NCBI GenBank assembly: GCA_964342305.1
Contig: CAYFGK010000010.1
Span: 19,310-83,309 of the forward strand
From: DT-110 sp964342305
GTDB taxonomy: Bacteria > Bacteroidota > Bacteroidia > Chitinophagales > Saprospiraceae
DNA length: 64,000 bases
Direction of reading: 5' to 3'
The position numbers and the translations under genes are program-made. The notes under the pieces were generated by a model that saw only the letters and a list, made by a program, of their open reading frames with translations, had not been told where the DNA came from and made no database searches. Positions 17,490-26,209 of this stretch are shown here, in pieces (position 1 is the first letter of the stretch; every line of letters starts with the position of its first letter).

Positions 17490-18131
17490 CTATTTCCAGC
17501 GCTTGGTTGATTCGAGGTAGGCACTGGCGCCAGGTGTGCTCAGCAGTTCATACAGAGCTTCGCGGGCACGGTGCAATTGGGCCTTGACGGTACCGATTGG
17601 CATATTCAATTCGGTAGAGATCTCGTCGTAGGAATACTCCTCGAAGTACCGCAGTTCGATCATGAGGCGGTATTTGTCGTTGAGGTGATCCAGCATGGAC
17701 CGGATCAGCTCGAGGCGTTGTTCGCGAATAACCACTTCCTCGGGGTTGAGGGATTCGGACCGCAGGTTGCGGGCGAAATCCTGATCGCTATCCGTTTCGA
17801 TGGGCTCATCGATAGAGAGCGTTTGCAGGCGCTTCTTACGGATGTGGTCAATGCAATTATTAATGGCGATTCGGAAAAGCCAGGTACTGAAGGCGTACTT
17901 CGGGCGATAGCTTTCCAGGTTACGGAATGCTTTTCCGAAGGCCTCCAACGTAAGATCGTCGGCATCTTCCTTGTTGGAAACCATCTTTTTGATGGTTCGG
18001 TAAATCGAATCGCGGTAGCGATCCATGAGTTGGCTGAAGGCCAGTTGGTCACCAGCTACTGCTAGCTGGATCAGGCGGTAATCGTCGCTTACCGCTGCTT
18101 TGTGTCCGGTGTTAATGGCTACTGCTTCCAT
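17490..18131 (-). CDS. ECF-type RNA polymerase sigma factor
   Basis: The 213-residue protein has sigma-70 region 2 (DADDLTLEAFGKAFRNL, then FSTWLFRIAINNCIDHIRKK) and region 4 with its helix-turn-helix (YSYDEISTELNMPIGTVKAQLHRARE). No anti-sigma gene is adjacent. It is the last gene of a minus-strand run lpxK-acyltransferase-GT2-sigma, and its first 13 bp overlap the glycosyltransferase gene, so it is translated from the same message. This suggests that its level follows envelope-lipid gene expression. A strong terminator follows. Confidence 0.93.
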   Translation of the reverse strand: MEAVAINTGHKAAVSDDYRLIQLAVAGDQLAFSQLMDRYRDSIYRTIKKMVSNKEDADDLTLEAFGKAFRNLESYRPKYAFSTWLFRIAINNCIDHIRKKRLQTLSIDEPIETDSDQDFARNLRSESLNPEEVVIREQRLELIRSMLDHLNDKYRLMIELRYFEEYSYDEISTELNMPIGTVKAQLHRAREALYELLSTPGASAYLESTKRWK

Positions 18132-19258
18132 TTTTCTTGTCTTGATTGTCCGGTGTTAAATAATACCGGTGCGAAGACAAGGTAGTGTAGCGTATACAGT
18201 GCATCTAGAAGGGGAATCCAGGGTAATAGTGAAGGGTCCCGGAGCAATCTGAGAATACGTCGATATTGCCAGCACACTACCAAATATCGCACCGAAAATG
18301 TGAATAATGCTGGCAGCGTGTACATTTGGAAAGCGATCATTAGCACGATCGTACTCAGGTAATGACCCAGGTGGGATGCGCTAAGCAAGCCCAAGGCCAG
18401 TTGGTGAGCAGGTCGGTAATGCGTTCCTGCGCGTAAATGCCGCCGTTTTTGGTAGTAGTAGGCTCTCCAGTTGCTCTTTGGAATAGAATACGTGAAGGTC
18501 TGCGGAGAAAGAATCACGGAAGTGTTCGATGATCGCGCAGCCTCATTTATGAACAGGTCATCATCGCCGGTGGCCAGGTGCAAATGTTGTTGGAAGCCGC
18601 CCGTTTCGAAAAACAATCGGCGCCGGTATAACAAGTTGCGGCCTACCCCCATGTACGGGATGCCTGCTAGAGCGAATGAAAAATATTGCGTTGCAATATA
18701 GCTAGTCTCAAAGCGAATAAAGCGGTTTAGAAAGCTGCTTGATTGGAGATAAGGACTGTAACCGAGAACAATATCGGTCGAGGTGGTTAGTGCTCGCACC
18801 ATTCCAGTAACCCATTTCGGGCCTGCAGGTGTACAATCGGCGTCGGTAAGTAGAATAACCTCGTGAAAAGCGGAATTAATACCTAAAGTAAGTGCCGCTT
18901 TTTTGCCGGCAGTAAATTTTCTACCGGTATGAATTAGACGCAATTTGGGGTTTTTCTTTTTAAAATCCAAAAGAACTTCCAAAGAATTATCGGTCGATGC
19001 GTCATTTACGATGATAATCTCTAACGACCGGTAGGTTTGATTGAGGATTCGGGGTAAATTTTTTTTGAGGTTTTTTGCCTCGTTACGCGCACAAATGATC
19101 AAACTAACGCCCGGACCCTCCGGTTCTTCTTCCGGATCGGGTGGGTAACGATAACGCCCCAGATGGCCGAACAGGTAGCCCCAGAACCATAATTGGATCA
19201 GAGTGCTACCGGCCGTCAGGGCCAAAAGTGTAGCTTCAAACCACCCCATTTCGAACAA
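18119..19258 (-). CDS. Membrane-associated family 2 glycosyltransferase
   Basis: The 379-residue protein has an N-terminal membrane helix (residues 8-30), a GT-A domain and two or three C-terminal helices. Motifs in order are SLIICARNEAKNL, VNDASTDNS, LTDADC (DxD-like metal site) and ATGDDDLFINEAA, then QKRRHLRAG in the place of the processive QxxRW motif. The substrate is unknown; a role in surface polysaccharide or glycolipid synthesis fits the neighbours lpxK and the acyltransferase. It overlaps the acyltransferase gene by 23 bp and the sigma gene by 13 bp. Confidence 0.88.
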   Translation of the reverse strand: MFEMGWFEATLLALTAGSTLIQLWFWGYLFGHLGRYRYPPDPEEEPEGPGVSLIICARNEAKNLKKNLPRILNQTYRSLEIIIVNDASTDNSLEVLLDFKKKNPKLRLIHTGRKFTAGKKAALTLGINSAFHEVILLTDADCTPAGPKWVTGMVRALTTSTDIVLGYSPYLQSSSFLNRFIRFETSYIATQYFSFALAGIPYMGVGRNLLYRRRLFFETGGFQQHLHLATGDDDLFINEAARSSNTSVILSPQTFTYSIPKSNWRAYYYQKRRHLRAGTHYRPAHQLALGLLSASHLGHYLSTIVLMIAFQMYTLPALFTFSVRYLVVCWQYRRILRLLRDPSLLPWIPLLDALYTLHYLVFAPVLFNTGQSRQEKWKQ

Positions 19259-20540
19259 ACTGCTGAATGCGTTCCATCAATTTATCTTTTTGCTGAATGA
19301 GCACCAACTGCTGCCTGGGTGCCAGATTCTTAAACCGGAAAATGGCGCGATGGCGTTTCCAATATTGCCGGTAGTGCCAGGCAAAGAGCCCGGCCGGCAA
19401 TAATGACAAGCCGTACCCGATCGCTCCCCAAACGCCCAGCCAGGATGAGAGTAGCCATGCCTGTAATACGTAAAAGAATGGAAAAGTAATCAGCCCCAGG
19501 AGGATCTGAACGGTAGCTTCGTACTCCCGGTCGATCCTTGACGACTGCGACAACAGATAGGGGATCCCGGCAGCGAACAGGTTGTTTATGTATCCGAACA
19601 GGTAAAGCGGCAACCCGGCAAAAAGTCGCCAGTAGGCACGGGGCGCCCGCTCCTCGTGCATGATCAGCGCTTCTTCGGTGAGTTTAAGTTCGCGCATTTG
19701 TTGCTGCACGGATCGCACTTCGTCCTCGAAGACACTATATTCCTGCGGTTGGTGGTCTTCCCAGTTTTGCATTGCTCCAATGAGGAGTCGGATCCGGTGA
19801 AAATGCGTTTCGAGTGGAACCGGCTGTTGCGCCTGCAGTAAGTTTTCCAATACCGTCAGGGCTTCATCCTGTTCCGGGGAGCGAGTATGGATCAGTGTAC
19901 TGCGCAGACGCTCTTCCAGGTCGTTAGTCAGCTGTTTAACGGCTTCGCGCGGGTTGGTTTGGTACTGCTCTGCGTAATCGGTATTTAAAATGGGTTCACC
20001 TACGTTGACCACCAGATAAGATCCAAACCGGTGCGGCCGCTGGTAGTTGAGGCCGATCGGAAGTATGCGTACGGGTTCGGCTTCGGGTTGTGCCCGGTAG
20101 GCGCCCATTACCATATGTGCGGTACCCCGCTTGACGGGACGCAGCCTGCGACCCGCTTCACTTCCACCCTCGGGGGCAATAAACAAATGACCGCCTGCCC
20201 GAAAGTGCTCATAGCAACGCGCAAAAGAATCGGCATTATCCACTCCGGCGGCACCTTTGTCCTGTCGGCGCTTTACCGGAATACAGAACATGTAATCAAA
20301 AAACCGCCGTCCCGTGGCCGAGGAATACAGGCTGGCATTGACCAGGAAGTGAACGATCTGGTTGGCTCGACCAGCTGCATTAAGGGCATCAACCAGTGTG
20401 TTGGGGTGGTTGGTGGCCAGGATGGTGGGGCCTTGTAGCCGCAGGCGCTCTTTACCAAGGACGACCGTTGGCCGGTAAAAAATACCGAAGCTAAACCGGA
20501 CCAGAAATTTGAGGTAATTGTACAGGCCGCGCTTGATCAT
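19236..20540 (-). CDS. PlsC-like (glycerol)phosphate/lipid acyltransferase with C-terminal membrane domain
   Basis: The 434-residue product carries the LPLAT/PlsC fold: NHPNTLVD (H45 and D51) as motif I, CIPVKRR, and APEGGSEAGRRLRPVKRGTAHM as motif III. Motif I spacing is H-x5-D instead of the textbook H-x4-D, as in a Bacteroidota subgroup with NHPNxxxD. A soluble helical region (about 200-300) and two or three membrane helices (about 305-400) follow. The likely role is acylation of a phospholipid or envelope glycolipid precursor. It lies 9 bp after lpxK and overlaps the GT2 gene, in keeping with an envelope-lipid operon. Confidence 0.87.
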   Translation of the reverse strand: MIKRGLYNYLKFLVRFSFGIFYRPTVVLGKERLRLQGPTILATNHPNTLVDALNAAGRANQIVHFLVNASLYSSATGRRFFDYMFCIPVKRRQDKGAAGVDNADSFARCYEHFRAGGHLFIAPEGGSEAGRRLRPVKRGTAHMVMGAYRAQPEAEPVRILPIGLNYQRPHRFGSYLVVNVGEPILNTDYAEQYQTNPREAVKQLTNDLEERLRSTLIHTRSPEQDEALTVLENLLQAQQPVPLETHFHRIRLLIGAMQNWEDHQPQEYSVFEDEVRSVQQQMRELKLTEEALIMHEERAPRAYWRLFAGLPLYLFGYINNLFAAGIPYLLSQSSRIDREYEATVQILLGLITFPFFYVLQAWLLSSWLGVWGAIGYGLSLLPAGLFAWHYRQYWKRHRAIFRFKNLAPRQQLVLIQQKDKLMERIQQFVRNGVV

Positions 20541-20549
20541 AATAGTGGA

Positions 20550-21617
20550 TCAGGCTTTAAAGTTGAGCAAAAATTCCTTGACATCATTATCGAACCGCCC
20601 GGCATCACCGAAGTGGAATTTTACCTCGACGGGCAAAGCGAAAATAGGCATATCGTTTTCGAGCATAAAAGACCGGTGCATTTCCAGGCGCATGGCATCC
20701 TTTTCGGTAGTCAGAATCACCTTCTTTTTGGACTCGAGGCGGTCGAAATTGGCTTTCAACTGACCCACGTCGTACTTGGTGAAAAAGTGGTGGTCTTCGT
20801 ATTCCTGTACCTGTACCGACCCCACCTGTTCTTCCAGGTAATCGGTAAGGTACTCGGTGCGGGCAATAGCGCAGATCAGCAGCACATCAAGGTCTGGCTC
20901 CAGTTTTAGCTGATACCGTGGATTGAAAAGGTAATAGGGTCGGCCGTAATCGTAATACGAGAAATATAATCGCTGGTGGTCCTGCGGTTTGATCTCATTG
21001 ATCATTGCATTCTGTTGTTCCGGCTCCATCCGTCGCGGACATTTGCTGACGATAATATAGTCGGCTCGCTCGTAGGCGGCCCGCCATTCACGCAGGCGCC
21101 CCGAGGGGAGCAGGTAATCCCGGGTGAAAGGATGGTGGAATTCGGTCAGCATGATATTGAGTCCGGGCTTTACCGAACGGTGCTGGAATGCATCATCGAG
21201 CAGGACTACCTGGGTTTCGGGATAACGACTCATTATTTCGGGGATACCAAAAGCACGGCTTTCACAAACCGCTACCGTCATTTCGGGAAATTTTCGTTTA
21301 AACTGCAGGGGCTCGTCGCCTACCTGTTCGGCCGTCATATCCGTTTTGGCCAGCAGGAATCCTTTGGTTTTGCGTTTATATCCCCGGCTCAGGGTTGCCA
21401 CCTCCAGGTATCCGTTAAGCAGGCGGACGAGATACTCGATGTGCGGGGTTTTGCCGGCACCACCCACCGAAAGGTTGCCGACCGAGATCACCGGGAGGTC
21501 AAATTCAATACCCTTGAGCAGGCCAGTGCGGTACATGATGTTGCGAAAGCCTACCCCCAGCCCATAGAGAAGCGACACCGGAGAAAGCAGTATTTTAAGT
21601 AAAAAGTTTTGGACCAT
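20550..21617 (-). CDS. lpxK: Tetraacyldisaccharide 4'-kinase (lipid A biosynthesis)
   Basis: LpxK phosphorylates the 4' position of the lipid A disaccharide at the inner membrane. The 355-residue protein has an N-terminal hydrophobic segment, the Walker A VGNLSVGGAGKTP (GGAGKT at 52-57), TLSRGYKRKTKG, DEPLQFKRKFP and the LLDDAFQHRSVKPGLNIMLTE motif with the catalytic DD and H. It is the first gene of the minus-strand envelope operon, divergent from the nucleotidyltransferase gene across a 174-bp gap. Confidence 0.95.
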   Translation of the reverse strand: MVQNFLLKILLSPVSLLYGLGVGFRNIMYRTGLLKGIEFDLPVISVGNLSVGGAGKTPHIEYLVRLLNGYLEVATLSRGYKRKTKGFLLAKTDMTAEQVGDEPLQFKRKFPEMTVAVCESRAFGIPEIMSRYPETQVVLLDDAFQHRSVKPGLNIMLTEFHHPFTRDYLLPSGRLREWRAAYERADYIIVSKCPRRMEPEQQNAMINEIKPQDHQRLYFSYYDYGRPYYLFNPRYQLKLEPDLDVLLICAIARTEYLTDYLEEQVGSVQVQEYEDHHFFTKYDVGQLKANFDRLESKKKVILTTEKDAMRLEMHRSFMLENDMPIFALPVEVKFHFGDAGRFDNDVKEFLLNFKA

Positions 21618-21791
21618 ATGTCAGGAAGTACATTTGCTCACCCGCTTATCAGGTGCAGGTGGAAGATAGAAAGTTACGGGTACTCCTGCCGATGAATACG
21701 ACAGAATTCATCCATTGTACGTCAAATAGGGCCATTTGGTATGATCCTATTGCCCGAAAATGATGTTCTTACCAAGAAAAGAGGTTCGCTC

Positions 21792-22523
21792 ATGAAAGCG
21801 ATGATTTTCGCAGCGGGTCTGGGAACTCGTTTGCGTCCACTAACCGACAATCGTCCCAAAGCCCTGGTTCAGGTTGGCGGCATTCCACTGCTGGAAATTG
21901 CCATCCGCCGGTTGCGCAAGTATGGTTTCAGGGAAGTGGTGATCAACGTCCATCACCACGCCGATCAGATCATACAGTTTTTGCGGGAACACGGGTATTT
22001 TGGACTGAATATCCATATCTCAGATGAGCGCGATCTGCTCCTTAACACCGGGGGAGGACTGAAAAAGGCCGCTGATTTTTTATCGGATGCTCCCTTTCTG
22101 GTGATGAATGCCGATGTACTTACCAATATGGATTTTTCCCGGTTGGTCAAGGACCATTCGTCGTCGGGTGCCCTGGCTACCCTAGCCGTACGCAACCGTG
22201 AGAGTTCCCGCCATCTGCTTTTTGACCAGGATCGGCAGTTGGTCGGGTGGCGCCATAATCGTACGGGAGAGTTGCGAATGAGTCGGGAATTGCCCGACGA
22301 TGCTTATCAGGGATTCGCATTTAGTGGTATTCAGATTGTGGACCCGCAATTATTTCATTATTTCCCCGACGAAGATGTATTCTCCACTATCGACCTGTAT
22401 CTGGCTGCCGCCAAAAAGGAAGCTATCCTTGCCTACGGCCACGATGCCGATATCTGGATCGACGTAGGGAAATTGCCCGCCGTTCAGGAAGCGGAAGGGC
22501 TATTGCCGTTTATTGACCTCTAG
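21792..22523 (+). CDS. Sugar-1-phosphate nucleotidyltransferase (MurU/GlmU-N-like)
   Basis: The start at 21792 gives MKAMIFAAGLGTRLRPLTDNRPKAL, the classic NTP-transferase signature with the G-x-GTRLRP loop and K23; an upstream in-frame ATG at 21741 would add an unlikely 17 residues. Other motifs are NVHHHADQI, LNTGGGLKKA, FLVMNADVLTNMD (metal-binding D) and DIWIDVGKL. At 243 residues it resembles N-acetylmuramate-alpha-1-phosphate uridylyltransferase (MurU) and mannose-1-P guanylyltransferases; the sugar cannot be fixed from sequence. No AmgK-type kinase is adjacent. Confidence 0.85.
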   Translation: MKAMIFAAGLGTRLRPLTDNRPKALVQVGGIPLLEIAIRRLRKYGFREVVINVHHHADQIIQFLREHGYFGLNIHISDERDLLLNTGGGLKKAADFLSDAPFLVMNADVLTNMDFSRLVKDHSSSGALATLAVRNRESSRHLLFDQDRQLVGWRHNRTGELRMSRELPDDAYQGFAFSGIQIVDPQLFHYFPDEDVFSTIDLYLAAAKKEAILAYGHDADIWIDVGKLPAVQEAEGLLPFIDL

Positions 22524-22556
22524 TGACGCCATTCATCGCCTCTCCTCAAGTCAATC

Positions 22557-23975
22557 TCAATCCAGTTTCGACAGAATCCATGCCTTATCCGCGAGGGGTT
22601 CGCAGGATGCTACTTCTTTGTGGAGTTTGGCCCGTGCTTCGGTAGATTGGGGAGGTAGATAGAAGAGTTTCCGTACGAACCGCAATACGTTTCGATATTG
22701 CTGGCGCACGTCCCGGGAAATGGTTCGATTTCGACGCAGGTAAATGCGAAAGCTGTCGATCAGGGAATCCAGTGCACGATCTTCTCCCAGTTCATAGTAC
22801 GTTTTCAGGAGCATGAGCTTGCTGCCGAGCGCGTAAGTGTGGTTGGCGTATGCGACCTCCCGCAATTGCTCGATCACCCGCGGGTAATCACCCCGGGTGA
22901 AGAAGACTTTAGCCAGATTGTAGTTCAGCGCATTATGCCGCTCCTCTTCGGGTAATAAGGCCGTAAAGTCACGAATGAATTGTTCGGTCCAGTCAAAAGC
23001 CTGCACGTGGAGGCCGACGGTGATGATGTTTTTATAAGCCTGGGGGGTGATAACCCCGTTGCGCTGGGTGATACCCTTGTCGAGCAAGGTGCGGGACAAT
23101 TCGAAAAGCTCGTGAAAATACTGACTATTGCCCTGGTTGATCTGGTACCCAATGCAGTAATTTTTGAGAAAAATGTAGAGGTTATCCTGCTCGTCGAGGC
23201 CAAAGTGGTGAAAAGATTCTTTGAGTAGTTGTTTTACTAGCTGAAACCATTGCGTTTCGCCGGGGTTCTCCAGCATGCGTGCAATGGATAAATACATGCG
23301 TACCCCAATCTCTTGTGCCTGCGGACTGGCTGCTACCCGGTCCAGAAAACCCTCAGGTAGCGATAATTCTTCACCTTCCAGCGAAAAGAAAACCCGGTTG
23401 CTGATGCTGTTGCAATAATTGCGCAGCTTTTCGATGTAATAGTAAGCCTCGAGGTGGAAGTCTTTTTGCCGGAGTAAGGTGGCTAGCTGTGGACGCTTGG
23501 TAACGCGTTCGGCCCTGCGGTAGGCCAGGTCGTAGTACTGAGCTTGTTCGAGGTGGTTTTGTTCGTCGCGCAGGGATTCATGGTCGAAATAGTTCAGGGT
23601 TTGTCGCTCCAGCGACCGGTAGTGCTTGGATAGCCCTTTGGACCAGAATAGTTCTAAGCCGGCCTGGCGTTGCAGTTGTTGTTTAGCGGAGAGTTCCTGG
23701 TAGATCAGGAATTCCTGAGAGGCTTGATTCAGCTCGTGCATTATTTTGCGCAGGCGGGTATCCCGGAAAGGTTCATCCCGAAAGAGCGCGGTCCAAGCCT
23801 TTTCCTTGTGCAGGGCATCTTCATGACCCAGGTGTTTTTGCACATAGTCGTACAGCAGGATAGCTGCTTCCGATATCTTGCTCAGGGCCAATTGGTACTC
23901 CAGATACGGAGTCAGCGAGGATCTTTCTTCCTCCGACATGGCCCTCAGCAAATCCAGAAGCTTACTCTTGTGCAT
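22557..23975 (-). CDS. Uncharacterised all-helical (TPR-like) protein
   Basis: The 472-residue protein is not one I recognise. It is rich in Leu, Gln, Arg and Tyr, almost wholly alpha-helical by composition, and has repeat-like helical hairpins (for example FTRGDYPRVIEQLREVAYANHT and KLMLLKTYYELGEDRALDSLI), as in tetratricopeptide-type solenoids. There is no signal peptide or membrane segment, so a cytoplasmic scaffold role is possible. It is convergent with the nucleotidyltransferase gene (33 bp gap) and divergent from the T9SS protein at 24127. Confidence 0.75.
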   Translation of the reverse strand: MHKSKLLDLLRAMSEEERSSLTPYLEYQLALSKISEAAILLYDYVQKHLGHEDALHKEKAWTALFRDEPFRDTRLRKIMHELNQASQEFLIYQELSAKQQLQRQAGLELFWSKGLSKHYRSLERQTLNYFDHESLRDEQNHLEQAQYYDLAYRRAERVTKRPQLATLLRQKDFHLEAYYYIEKLRNYCNSISNRVFFSLEGEELSLPEGFLDRVAASPQAQEIGVRMYLSIARMLENPGETQWFQLVKQLLKESFHHFGLDEQDNLYIFLKNYCIGYQINQGNSQYFHELFELSRTLLDKGITQRNGVITPQAYKNIITVGLHVQAFDWTEQFIRDFTALLPEEERHNALNYNLAKVFFTRGDYPRVIEQLREVAYANHTYALGSKLMLLKTYYELGEDRALDSLIDSFRIYLRRNRTISRDVRQQYRNVLRFVRKLFYLPPQSTEARAKLHKEVASCEPLADKAWILSKLD

Positions 23976-24126
23976 GGAACAAATATACGTCAGGGAGTTA
24001 AAAATAAAATTGATTACCTGTGTGTTATGGTTTTTTTGCTTTGCTAGAGGATGAACTTTTTAACGTAACTGTTCTTTATCTTTTAACCACATTCAAACAG
24101 TTTTGTAGTATGAAAATTCAGTTGCC

Positions 24127-25527
24127 ATGCCTTCTCTGAGCTTTTGTGTACGTGCTTGTGTATCCTTTTGGGTTACGTGTTGCCTTTTTGGCGCAAGCCA
24201 TAGCTATGCTCAGGAATCGTGCAGGGCTGATTTTTTCTTTACCTACCTGGACAGTACGACCGTCCATTTTTATAATAATTCTACGGATTACGACACGTGC
24301 AGCTGGTCGTACGGAGACGGTGAGCTCGTACGTCAAACGTATAACTCCATCACTGTACACCTCCCCGAAGGCACCGGTACTATGTGCCTGTCTATTCTCG
24401 ACGAAAATGGCTGTACGGATGAATTATGCCTCGATATTTACCCGGGTGGGCCGGGCGAGGTATGTACTATAACGGATTGTGTCTGGCCAGGTGATGCGAA
24501 TGGCGATTGGCGGGCCAATCACTTTGATGTGCTCTACATCGGTATGGGCTACGGGCATCAGGGGCCGCCACGTGCGTATTATCCGGTACCCGATGATTCT
24601 CTGGCCTGGCGCCCGAGTCACGCCGAAGACTGGGGTAACTGGGTGGGTGTTGTCAATTACAAACACCTCGATTGTGACGGGAATGGTTGGATCAATGCGG
24701 ATGATCTGACGGCTGTTGCCAAAAATTACCGGCCCGATCAGCAATATGTATCAGAAGACACCCCGGATGCTCCTCCCATTGAGCTGGTGTTGGATGAAAC
24801 TGTCTTTTTCCTTGACCCCGAAGCCATTAACGATAGTATTGTGGTTACCGGACAGCTTTATCTGGGAAATCCGGAGATGCCGGTAGAAAATATTTATGGC
24901 TTAGCTCTTTCCGTCCTCTACGATACCACCTTCGTGCGTAACGGGACTGCCCGTCTCGAATATCTGAGCAATTCCTTCTTTGGCTCCGGAGAACCGCTGC
25001 TCGATTTTAGTTTCAATCTGGACAACCGCTTTTCCGTCGGGCGTACTGATTATGCACTTACCCGTACCAAGCACCTGGGAAGCAGCGGTCACGGCGCCAT
25101 CGCTTCCTTTAGCCTGGTAATCGAGGGGGATATCATCGGCGGACGGGAGTTCAATGATATCAATGTCCGTATGGAAAAGATCAAGGCGGTGGACAGCCTG
25201 GGCCGGGAAATTCCCCTAAACCTGGTGAATGATGAATTGACGGTCTTTGTAGTCTCCGAGGATATTACCTCCACGCGGGCGCCTGAGTCTGAAACCACTT
25301 TTACCGTCTTTCCGAATCCCTCAGTGGGAAGCGTTTTTCTTCAGGTTTTGGAGCCCGACTGGTCCCTGGTCGAGGTATTTGATATTCACGGACGTCGGGT
25401 GTTGAGCGAGGCAGTAAACGGTCAGCTGCAAACCTTAGATGTGGCTGGTCTTCCGGGAGGCACTTATATGGTGCGTGCCTGGAAAAAAGACGGTTCCTGG
25501 TCGAGTCAGATCCTGGTCCGTCGGTAA
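24127..25527 (+). CDS. Secreted T9SS protein with PKD-like, dockerin-type and cohesin-like regions
   Basis: The 466-residue product has a signal peptide (cleavage near SYAQ29), a PKD-like region (CSWSYGDGE, about 30-110), then two exact 12-residue EF-hand loops of dockerin type: D123-A-N125-G-D127 to D134, and D182-C-D184-G-N186 to D193, about 59 residues apart. Residues about 215-360 form a beta-rich region with NIYGLALSVLYDTTFV and GHGAIASFSLVIEGD, resembling a cohesin fold. The C-terminus (from about 392, FTVFPNPSVGSVFLQV to GGTYMVRAW) is a T9SS type A sorting domain. It is thus an exported, calcium-binding surface or released protein; any partner is unknown. A GAAA-tetraloop terminator hairpin follows directly. 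Confidence 0.85.
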   Translation: MPSLSFCVRACVSFWVTCCLFGASHSYAQESCRADFFFTYLDSTTVHFYNNSTDYDTCSWSYGDGELVRQTYNSITVHLPEGTGTMCLSILDENGCTDELCLDIYPGGPGEVCTITDCVWPGDANGDWRANHFDVLYIGMGYGHQGPPRAYYPVPDDSLAWRPSHAEDWGNWVGVVNYKHLDCDGNGWINADDLTAVAKNYRPDQQYVSEDTPDAPPIELVLDETVFFLDPEAINDSIVVTGQLYLGNPEMPVENIYGLALSVLYDTTFVRNGTARLEYLSNSFFGSGEPLLDFSFNLDNRFSVGRTDYALTRTKHLGSSGHGAIASFSLVIEGDIIGGREFNDINVRMEKIKAVDSLGREIPLNLVNDELTVFVVSEDITSTRAPESETTFTVFPNPSVGSVFLQVLEPDWSLVEVFDIHGRRVLSEAVNGQLQTLDVAGLPGGTYMVRAWKKDGSWSSQILVRR

Positions 25528-25549
25528 TTATTTGCCGAAAGGCAAATAA
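25528..25549 (+). terminator. GCCGAAAGGC terminator hairpin
   Basis: A perfect 9-bp stem (TTATTTGCC with GGCAAATAA) closed by a GAAA tetraloop begins right after the stop of the T9SS gene. Its core GCCGAAAGGC is shared with hairpins at 17347 and 56312. Confidence 0.75.
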
Positions 25550-25624
25550 ACAGAGCCTTACAGCAAAAAATCTTTCCTTTTACCTTGGAATGGAATAGAT
25601 TGATACTGAACAATCTACTTCATC

Positions 25625-26209
25625 ATGTCTATTAAAGGAATTGCATTAATTATTCTTGGCCTGGTATTCTTTTTCGGGCTAGCACTGATCGTCTCTCATT
25701 TCCAATTTAAAAACTACGCGCAGCAGCAATCGGATGGTATCATGAAGGTATCCGTCAACCGATCAGCTCCTATTCTGGTAAACCAATCGATCGATATTGC
25801 TGCTCCGGTACAGGTTGTCTGGGAGGTACTCTCCGGCATTGAAGAATGGCCCGACTGGCAGGAGCCTGTAACTAAATCCGAGATTCGCGGTACCTTACAG
25901 GAAGGCGTTATTTTCGTTTGGAAAGCCGACGGACTTCGCTTCCGTTCCCGGATTCACACGCTCCAGGATCCGGTTCTGATGGGCTGGACGGGCACGACTT
26001 TCGGTGCACAGGCCGTACACAATTGGCAACTGGAAGATAACGGGAGCACGGACAGCCCCCTGACGACCGTTCGGGTAGAGGAGAGCCTGCAGGGTGTTTT
26101 TCCGCTTTTATTTGCTAAGTCGATGTCTGGTGATCTGGAAAAAGGAATGACCGAGCAGTTAGAAGCACTAAAGAAAACAGCCGAAGAACAGTATGGCAGA
26201 TCATCCTAA
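25625..26209 (+). CDS. Membrane-anchored SRPBCC (START-like) protein, paralogue 1
   Basis: The 194-residue protein has one N-terminal membrane helix (about residues 5-27) and a SRPBCC/polyketide-cyclase-like domain with SIDIAAPVQVVWEVLSGIEEWPDWQ, the usual beta1-helix opening of the hydrophobic-cavity fold. Such domains bind lipids or other hydrophobic ligands. It overlaps the next gene by 17 bp; that gene encodes a homologous protein (shared NRSAPI, WPDW, and a final RVEESLQGVFP versus VAHSRQGIIP), so the pair arose by tandem duplication. Confidence 0.85.
   Translation: MSIKGIALIILGLVFFFGLALIVSHFQFKNYAQQQSDGIMKVSVNRSAPILVNQSIDIAAPVQVVWEVLSGIEEWPDWQEPVTKSEIRGTLQEGVIFVWKADGLRFRSRIHTLQDPVLMGWTGTTFGAQAVHNWQLEDNGSTDSPLTTVRVEESLQGVFPLLFAKSMSGDLEKGMTEQLEALKKTAEEQYGRSS

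Noticed and set aside
24110..24139. Short frame starting MKIQLPCLL just ahead of the T9SS protein
   Set aside because: It stops after nine codons and is out of frame with the gene. A frameshift in the signal peptide is possible but cannot be shown.
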